Positions 56,845 through 64,000 of a stretch of 64,000 nucleotides of DNA are shown one piece after another. Every line of letters starts with the position of its first letter. Within the stretch, counting starts at the first letter, position 1. The notes below the pieces were generated by a model that was not told where the DNA came from, did no database searches, and was given only the letters and a program-made list of their open reading frames with translations. A program made the translations under genes and the position numbers. Origin of the DNA: Selaginella moellendorffii (Eukaryota; Streptophyta; Lycopodiopsida; Selaginellales; Selaginellaceae); NCBI RefSeq assembly GCF_000143415.4, contig NW_003314404.1, positions 46,954-110,953 of the forward strand, written 5' to 3'.

Positions 56845-57519
56845 TGTGAGACACAAAATCCCTAGGCCCCAAAGTGGAGCCGGAAGGGCGCCACATGGTA
56901 GTGGCCGAAGCGAGAGCCAAACGAGCGTAACACGTTTGGACCAAAAGCTCCGACTTGAAAAGTCAAGAGCAGGAGTGGAACTCCCAATGAAGTGCTCGAG
57001 GGACGAGCACGAAGCGAGCAAAAGGCGAGGCTCCAAAAAGGGACCCAAAAGGACCAACACATGACACGTGGGAGTGTCCGAGATGGACTCGAGATGGAGT
57101 CCGAAGTGGAGTCCGAGATGAAGTCCGAGATGGACCCGAGTTGGAGTCCAAAGTGGAGTCCGAGATGGACCCGAGTTGGAGTCCGAAGTGGAGTCCGAGA
57201 TGGACCCGAGATGGAGTCCGAGATAGAGTCCGAAGTGGAGTCCGAGGTGGACCCGAGATGGACCCGAGTTGGAGTCCGAAGTGGAGTCCGAGATGGACCC
57301 GAGATGGAGTCCAAGATGGAGTCCGAGATGGAGTCCGAAGTGGACCCGAGATGGACCCGAAATGGAGTCCGAGATGAAGTCCGAGATGGACCCGAGATGG
57401 AGTCCGAGATGGAGTCCGAGATGGACCCGAGATGGACCCGAGATGGAGTCCGAGATGGAGTCCGAGATGGAGTCCGAGATGGAGTCCGAGATGGAGTCCG
57501 AAGTCGAGACCGAGACCGG

Positions 57520-57551
<32 letters not shown>

Positions 57552-58666
57552 TCGGGACCGAGACCGAGGCCGAGACCGAGGCCGAGGCCGAGACCGAGCC
57601 CGAGTCCGAGTCCGAGTCCGAATCCGAGTTCGAGTCCGAGTCCGAGTCCGAGTCCGAGTCCGGAGCCTGAGAGGGTGAAAGCCCAAAGCGTTCGTCTCCC
57701 AGACCCTGGGGGGTTTGGTGAGCTCCAAAAGTATAGTAGGGGGAGGACTGCAGTGGAGCCAGTTTGGCCAGGAAAGGCCAGTTTGGCCCAGGAAGGCCGG
57801 ACCCAGTGTTGGGTGATGAGCTGCCCACTAGAAAGTCCAAGACTAGAGTGAACACGGACCGACAAGCGGGGTAGCTTGGTGAAGTGTTCAAGAGCCGGCT
57901 CTAGTTCCCCCGGGAGATCGACTGGCCGATGCTCCCAGTCCAAGTGTGGGTGGCACTACCTACTTGGATACCTGTCGTGGCTCAACGGAACCTCGCTCTA
58001 AGCCCATGGCTAGAGCACCTAAAGGCGAAAGGCGGGGAGAGTACCCAAGTGGCTCGCGTAAGGCCACGGTGTTCCGAAATGTTGTCCCAAAGGCCCAGAC
58101 TGTGGAAAGGAAGAGGAGCAGTCCTTTGGGGCAGTGACCAAGGACGCAGTCGTGTGGTGAGGAAGTCTCAGAGGACCGTGGGACTTAGGGGTCGGGCCTG
58201 TGGGCCTCGATCCAGTGGCAGTGTTGGCAAACACGGCCAAGGGCAGAAAGGGACTTAGAGGGGACTGACAGAGGGATATTGGGGAAGGCTATTCCCCTTG
58301 TCGGTGGGCATCCCAAGGATGCTAAGGAGTGGGTCTGAGATGACCACTCACGGATGGTTTGCCTGGTCTTGGAGAGCCAAGACTGTGATGCAAGTGGTAT
58401 TGGACTACCAGTGTGGCAAAGGTGATTGGGCATGGCCTTAGCGTAACAAGCTGCCATGTCGGTGGTACCTTTGAGTATCGGTCATGGGATCGGACACGTG
58501 GAGCACTTGGACCAAGTGCAAATGTTGAGTGGCATGGATGCCATTCTTGGGGCTAGCAAGTCCCAAGTCCTGAATTGGACTTATGGAGGTTGTGAATGAG
58601 ACTCCTCCAAGTGATCGGAGGTGTGGTTAAGTGACTAAAGTAGAATAGAAAATTTAGTCGCTTACA
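56845..58666 (+). mobile_element. LTR 2 of tandem non-autonomous LTR element
   Basis: TGTGAGACACAAAATCCC to CGCTTACA, about 1822 bp. It is nearly identical to LTR 3 wherever both exist, so this pair is young. The minisatellite spans about 57070-57661. The sequence after it includes a short imperfect duplication, gtttggccaggaaaggcc / gtttggcccaggaaggcc. Confidence 0.88.
57070..57661 (+). repeat. GAGATGGAGTCC / GAGACC minisatellite, LTR 2
   Basis: Same unit types as in LTR 1 but twice as long: 12-bp GAGATGGAGTCC, GAAGTGGAGTCC and GAGATGGACCCG units, then GAGACC, GAGGCC and GAGTCC hexamers. It is entirely open on both strands. Confidence 0.97.
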
Positions 58667-58669
58667 ACT

Positions 58670-58681
58670 TGGTATCGGAGC
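58670..58681 (+). promoter_or_regulatory. Primer-binding site 2 (tRNA-iMet type)
   Basis: TGGTATCGGAGC, identical to the site after LTR 1 and at the same 3-base distance from the LTR end. Confidence 0.8.
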
Positions 58682-61600
58682 TGTTCCTTAGTCCGACTTT
58701 TATTGGTGCTCAAGTATATCACCACTAGTGTTGGCATCGGAAGGTCCGAGGAGTGGGCCTATCCTTGAGGAGTAGCAAGTCAGGAAGGCATGGCTCTCCA
58801 TTACAGTTCATGTGTGAACTTGTAGACGAGGTGGTGGATAAAAAAAAAGGGCCAATAATGGAACGACTTTGGGATCTTGGGAACAGTGCAAGATTTTCCT
58901 CATTGAGTTGAGGATGTGATCCGGATGAGCATTTGTCCCAACAAATTGGCTAAGGTTGTTGTGGTAAAAAACTAAAGTTGGGATCACGGGAAAGATAAAG
59001 ACTCCAAAACAATAAAGGAGTCACAAGATTATCCTCATATAGTTGAGGTTGGTGCTCATGAATATGAGACCAGAGGTAATGACCGTGGGAGGTCAAATAC
59101 GGAAGAGGACTCAAGTCCTTGAAATGGTAGCCGAGGCTACCTTTAATAAATGCTGGAACAACCCAAGGAGTTGGGGGGTGTACTTAGAGATGAGTGGTAT
59201 TCTCATCGCATGGACAAGTAGTCCTAAGGGGCAAAAGTTGCCCCCAGAGAACAAAATCAAGTGTCGGAGTAACACTTGTGAAAATAGTCCTTTTGAGTAG
59301 GACAGGAATGCAAGAAGTGTATTCCAGTGAGCTAGTGCCTCACAAGTAGGACCTTAAGGGTCTGTGGATTAACCAAGTCCAAAACTGCTGTTGACTCAAG
59401 TAGAGTCAAGGGATGGTCCTAAAAGGACTAATGGAAGCATTTGGACTGAGGTGTGTTGTACCCCACAAAGGATGGGGGGGGGATCATAGGATCCAGGGAT
59501 GAGAACAGAGGGTATCTCATCGATGGCAAAATGTGCCATGCTAAAGTTATGGGAAAGGTGTTCCCAGAAGAAAACAACTTTGACACAAAGTTGTGTGTGA
59601 CCTCTATGGTGCAGTGCTAACGGATGGTTGGCATGAGAAAGAGCGGTGTTGGTCTTGGCAAAGACATAAACACGAAGGGGAAGTGTCATAGAGGTAGGCT
59701 CGTGGAGCCGATGGTGTGGAGACACCAAATGTGCCAAGGTGTGATACCTTGAGGCTATGTTGGTGGGTTCATGAGAACCCCTTGCCAAAGGAATCCCAAT
59801 GGAAATGGGAATGGCATAGCCTAAGCTGCAGAGCATGCAGTTGGAGTGCGGTGACCCAGATAATGATGGAGGTGTGAAAGCACTAAACAATGAGTTGTAG
59901 GACTTGACAACTATGAGGCAACTAAGCAAGAGGTGCGAAATAACTGGTTGAATGGGTAAAAGGTAGCTACCCAAGACTTCTTAATAGCATAGGGAAGTCG
60001 GATATACCCTTACGGGGGATAAGTTGCTTGTGTTGCAATATAGTAAGTCAATGTCATAAAAGGAAATACTCATTGTCAAGAAAGCCATTATTGGGACACC
60101 CAAACACTCTAGAACACCAGAAGGTGGTGTTTGATGTCGCGAGGGCAATAGATAAAGCCCAAGGGACTAAGTCCCTAGCGAATGATGGATAGTAGGTGCT
60201 ATCCAAATGTCCAAGGTTGCGGAGACAGGAGAGGACTGTCTACCTGAGTTGGACAAAGCCAAGAATGGAATTTTGGCAAGGCTAGTGATGGGCATGTAAA
60301 GGCCTATAAGCAACAATGTAATCCCAGTGTGTGGGATTATAAAGTGAGCATACCCGAATTGAGGAACCTCTCCCTGGGCTATTGGGTAGGTTCATCCCTA
60401 AGAATACTTGCTAAGGCATGATAGAAAGTGCAAAGCTATCCTCCTGGTCTGGAGGAGAATAACCAAAGGAAACATATGGGGCCAAAAGGCAAGTAGTATT
60501 GGGATGGAATTGAACCATAGAAATCGAAGGGCATAACCAAGGTTGGTTATGCTAGCTGGGAGTGGAGAATCAAGTGGGGGCTTGAGGGTGTTGCCGCTAG
60601 CAACCGTGATGCCATGGAGAGTCTAAAATATGGAATTGTCCATGTTAGACTATGTGGCATTTGGAAGGCTTGCAAAAAGGGAGGCCTTAGCAAGCTGAGG
60701 GACAGAGTTCCTTCAAGGTTCCCAAAGACGATTCTAGGTAGCTTAGTACCTAGAAAGGCCAAGTGTAAATGGTTCATGGAACGCGCGAAATCAGAGTAGC
60801 GCAGCAGAAGCGTGGTCTTGAAGCTTGCCATGATGCAAGGCTATCAAGGTTAGGGAAGTAGTTCCCGAGTGTTCAAAGAGAGGGCTTTGAACGAAAGTTG
60901 ATGGTTAAGGACTTCCACGCTTATGCATGAACCATGTTACGATGGCCGGATGACTTGCTAAATGAGATTGGCAAGTTGGGGGGAACAAATACCCTAGTTG
61001 AAGATGCTAACTTCAAAAAGGGTGGCCCATGGGGCCAAGCATGGAGGAGCCCATGCATGATCACAGATATGTCAAGTGAGAGGACTTGGCAGTGTGGGGG
61101 AACTAGGTTCCTAAGCTGTGATCTGTAGCGCGCTTTAAAAATAAGTTGGTGCACCGGCGTGGGGAGTCACGCCAGGCATCTTGTGTGATGCCGTCCGTAG
61201 ATGCATATACGGAGGTTGGGTTCGAGTCCCGACCCTCTAGTGCTTGGGTTCGAGTCCCAAATCACTAGGGCGTGGTGATGGTTTGGAATATGAGGACACT
61301 CATATTTCGGTGGTCATGGACTCTCAGTGGGGAGACTGGTTTGGGCACACCGCCAAGCGAGGGATGCCTCGGAGTCGTGATGCACGGTTAGATTGCTTAG
61401 TGTGAAAGCTCAGCATATCTAACTTGAACGCTTTGGTGCAAGTGGCACCAAGGTCGTGGTGAGTGAGATGGGGACACCTAATCTCAGTTGCTATGAACCC
61501 TTGGCCGTAAGGGCTGGCTTGGGTGCACCGCCAAGTGTGGGGGATGCCCCCGGGGTTATAGTCAACAACTTGGAGGTCTAGAAGACCAAGTACCTCTTGG

Positions 61601-62583
61601 CAACTCTGTTAAGGTGCCAAGGTGAGATCACTAGGTGATCTTATGGCCAGATAAGGACAAGGTCCTTGGTTGGCTAAGGAATGAAGTTCCTGGTTCAAAA
61701 TGTTGAAATTGAACTATTTAAGGTGGTGTGGCTTGGTCGTGATGACCAAGTGGAAAGAGCACCTAAGGGAAATAAACTATGTCCGTGCGATGGCATAGTG
61801 AGTCCGAGGAAAGTAGTCTCTATAAAAGACCCATGGGAGGGTCACGAAGTTGGGCCGTGGATAGAGCCCATAGCAGAAGATGCTAAAGAGACGTACTAGG
61901 GGTGAACATCCTCCGGACTTGGCAAAGAAGAGTCTTTGCTATGGAACCGAAACAATACCTCAAGGAGGGAGGTAGAGATTCGATGTTGCTTGGTGCAACA
62001 ATCAACGGATAAGAGCAAAAGATGAGTGGCCAAGATAGGGCCGTGGAATCCCTTGGAAGGAATCCAAGTGACAAAGTTAGGCGAGGAATACTAATGTGTT
62101 GGACGCTAACAAGTTGCGGGAAAGGAAGTGTGTTTCCAAGGAGGGATTCCGAAATGCTCCGATTTGGCGAAAGTGGAAGCTCCAAGGGAGGGAGCGGTAA
62201 AGTAGCCAAATGATAGGGCTATGAACAGCCCTAGCACAAAGTATGATAACTGGAACTTTGGCACGAAATAGAAGAGAGGATGATGGTGCCCTCGAGTAGA
62301 GAACTTCCTAGGATGGGAAGTGGAGTTGCACAAAAGGTGCAAGGCAAGGTGTCGGAGACACCTAGGAAATTGACTCCAAGAAGTCAAAATTCAAAGTTCC
62401 AAAGTGCAAAGGTTATATCGATGGAAATTGAGACTACTCGAGAAGGAGTAGTGGGATTGACTTAGAGAAGGGTCTCTAAGAGGTTTAGCGAGAACTAAAC
62501 CAATAAAAGGAGAGAACCACTATATGTGGTCCAATCAGTCTCTAAGTTGGAGAGACTACCCTCCTTAGAGGATATGCAAAAGG

Positions 62584-62665
62584 CATGGTGAGCCTTCAAT
62601 GTCCAACCATTGACGAATATGGAGAAGGCATGGTGAGCCTTCAATGTCACACCATTGACAAATAT
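62584..62665 (+). repeat. Direct repeat of about 40 bp
   Basis: ggcatggtgagccttcaatg followed by an accattgac word occurs twice in tandem (from about 62582 and 62627), differing by a few bases. Confidence 0.85.
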
Positions 62666-62769
62666 TGGCTACGCGCCAAGGATGGAAATGATAACACATG
62701 CGGGTGTTACTTTATAAAATGGTTCACCGTTCGATGAGGACATCGAACTTCGTCTATGGGTGGTGGAGT

Positions 62770-63984
62770 TGTGAGACACAAAATCCCTAGGCCCCAAAGT
62801 GGAGCCGGAAGGGCGCCACATGGTAGTGGCCGAAGCGAGAGCCAAACGAGTGTAACACGTTTGGACCAAAAGCTCCGACTTGAAAAGTCAAGAGCAGGAG
62901 TGGAACTCCCAATGAAGTGCTCGAGGGACGAGCACGAAGCGAGCAAAAGGCGAGGCTCCAAAAAGGGACCCAAAAGGACCAACACATGACACGTGGGAGT
63001 GTCCGAGATGGACTCGAGATGGAGTCCGAAGTGGAGTCCGAGATGAAGTCCGAGATGGACCCGAGTTGGAGTCCGAAGTGGAGTCCGAGATGGACCCGAG
63101 TTGGAGTCCGAAGTGGAGTCCGAGATGGACCCGAGATGGAGTCTGAGATGGAGTCCGAAGTGGAGTCCGAGGTGGACCCGAGATGGACCCGAGTTGGAGT
63201 CCGAAGTGGAGTCCGAGATGGACCCGAGATGGAGTCCGAGATGGAGTCCGAGATGGAGTCCGAGGTGGACCCGAGATGGACCCGAAATGGAGTCCGAGAT
63301 GAAGTCCGAGATGGAGTCCGAGATGGAGTCCGAGATGGACCCGAGATGGACCCGAGATGGAGTCCGAGATGGAGTCCGAAGTCGAGACCGAGACCGGGAC
63401 CGGGACCGAGACCGAGACCGAGACCGAGATCGGGACCGAGACCGAGGCCGAGACCGAGGCCGAGGCCGAGACCGAGCCCGAGCCCGAGTCCGAGTCCGAA
63501 TCCGAGTCCGAGTCCGAGTCCGAGTCCGAGTCCGAGTCCGGAGCCTGAGAGGGTGAAAGCCCAAAGCGTTCGTCTCCCAGACCCTGGGGGGTTTGGTGAG
63601 CTCCAAAAGTATAGTAGGGGGAGGACTGCAGTGGAGCCAGTTTGGCCAGGAAAGGCCAGTTTGGCCCAGGAAGGCCGGACCCAGTGTTGGGTGATGAGCT
63701 GCCCACTAGGAAGTCCAAGACTAGAGTGAACACGGACCGACAAGCGGGGTAGCTTGGTGAAGTGTTCAAGAGCCGGCTCTAGTTCCCCCGGGAGATCGAC
63801 TGGCCGATGCTCCCAGTCCAAGTGTGGGTGGCACTACCTACTTGGATACCTGTCGTGGCTCAACGGAACCTCGCTCTAAGCCCATGGCTAGAGCACCTAA
63901 AGGCGAAAGGCGGGGAGAGTACCCAAGTGGCTCGCGTAAGGCCACGGTGTTCCGAAATGTTGTCCCAAAGGCCCAGACTGTGGA
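62770..63984 (+). mobile_element. LTR 3 (3' LTR of the young element), apparently truncated
   Basis: Starts TGTGAGACACAAAATCCC and follows LTR 2 almost base for base until CCCAGACTGTGGA at about 63984. There LTR 2 continues AAGGAAGAGG but this copy reads TGGACCCAACAAATCA to the window end. The minisatellite occupies about 63002-63541. Confidence 0.8.
63002..63541 (+). repeat. GAGATGGAGTCC / GAGACC minisatellite, LTR 3
   Basis: Same repeat as in LTR 2, differing in the number and order of units (a few 12-bp units fewer). Confidence 0.97.
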
Positions 63985-64000
63985 TGGACCCAACAAATCA

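Larger units (their letters stand above)
58667..62769 (+). mobile_element. Internal region 2 (full-length, non-coding)
   Basis: Starts with the primer-binding site (58670-58681) and runs 4.1 kb to LTR 3, ending in a G-rich GGGTGGTGGAGT that can serve as polypurine tract. The first 2.3 kb is homologous to internal region 1; 60990-62769 is unique in this window. No retroviral protein domain is recognisable, so it fits a large non-autonomous derivative (LARD-like). Two tRNA-type B boxes near 61206-61260 and a 40-bp direct repeat near 62584-62665 lie within it. Confidence 0.8.

Noticed and set aside
56785-57943. Long ORFs of 288-368 codons on the minus strand (Ser/Asp, Arg/Thr and Gly/Leu repeat proteins), with counterparts at 62707-63821 and 53197-53745
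   Set aside because: They arise from the 6/12-bp minisatellite in the LTRs, which is open in several frames of both strands; no frame is preferred or conserved between copies.

Overview
The window is nuclear DNA of a land plant. The gene content (a BEL1-like TALE homeodomain protein, a PYG7/Ycf37-type photosystem I assembly factor, a ZIFL transporter, a PLS-class PPR protein, a CLE-type peptide precursor) together with very short GT-AG introns (mostly 47-90 nt) and compact spacing point to a lycophyte of the Selaginella type. That assignment is an inference from gene style; no database was searched. I rebuilt exon structures by hand from ORF continuity, splice sites and family knowledge. Exon coordinates are therefore models, and none is confirmed by transcripts.

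Layout. 1-1070: decayed Ty1/copia end. 2192-3203: secreted methylesterase-like hydrolase. 3251-3330: tRNA-Leu(AAG). 3493-5133: SLC25 mitochondrial carrier. 5865-8568: ABCG half-transporter. 8674-10018 (minus): 2-oxoadipate dioxygenase/decarboxylase (DUF1338/FLO7 type). 10212-11159: VAMP72-type R-SNARE, sharing a 193-bp divergent promoter region with the preceding gene. 11160-20379: 9.2 kb with no convincing gene, ending in the probable long leader of the BEL1-like gene (20380-24240, containing an assembly gap). 24540-25686: PYG7-like TPR protein. 25687-31450: AT-rich non-genic DNA with a large imperfect inverted repeat. 31451-32827: LysM-RLK-related pseudokinase. 32945-34345 (minus): phosphoglycerate-mutase-like protein. 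34574-35515 (minus): probable plastid TPM-domain protein. 35575-37024: candidate 1.4-kb insertion with 16-bp flanking direct repeats.

37558-43200 is a small birth-and-death cluster on the minus strand. It holds an unrecognised 298-aa gene, a complete 18-exon ZIFL transporter (39128-41465), and broken copies of both. 45142-45453 (minus) encodes a small secreted precursor ending in a CLE-like dodecapeptide. 47440-50079 is a PPR gene with a shortened E region, and 50301-50886 is a small three-exon coiled-coil gene.

From about 51000 to the end the window is retrotransposon. First comes a stop-riddled Ty3/gypsy integrase on the minus strand. It is followed by a tandem of non-autonomous LTR elements with three LTRs (53102-54518, 56845-58666, 62770-about 63984), primer-binding sites after the first two, and internal regions without recognisable gag or pol. 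Each LTR carries a GAGATGGAGTCC/GAGACC minisatellite that leaves long open frames on both strands; these frames are composition artefacts, not genes.

The genes do not form a pathway. Housekeeping links are plastid function (PYG7-like, TPM protein, plastid lysine catabolism) and membrane transport (SLC25, ABCG, ZIFL, VAMP). The least explained items are the CLE-like precursor, the ZIFL/unknown-gene duplication cluster and the tandem LTR element.
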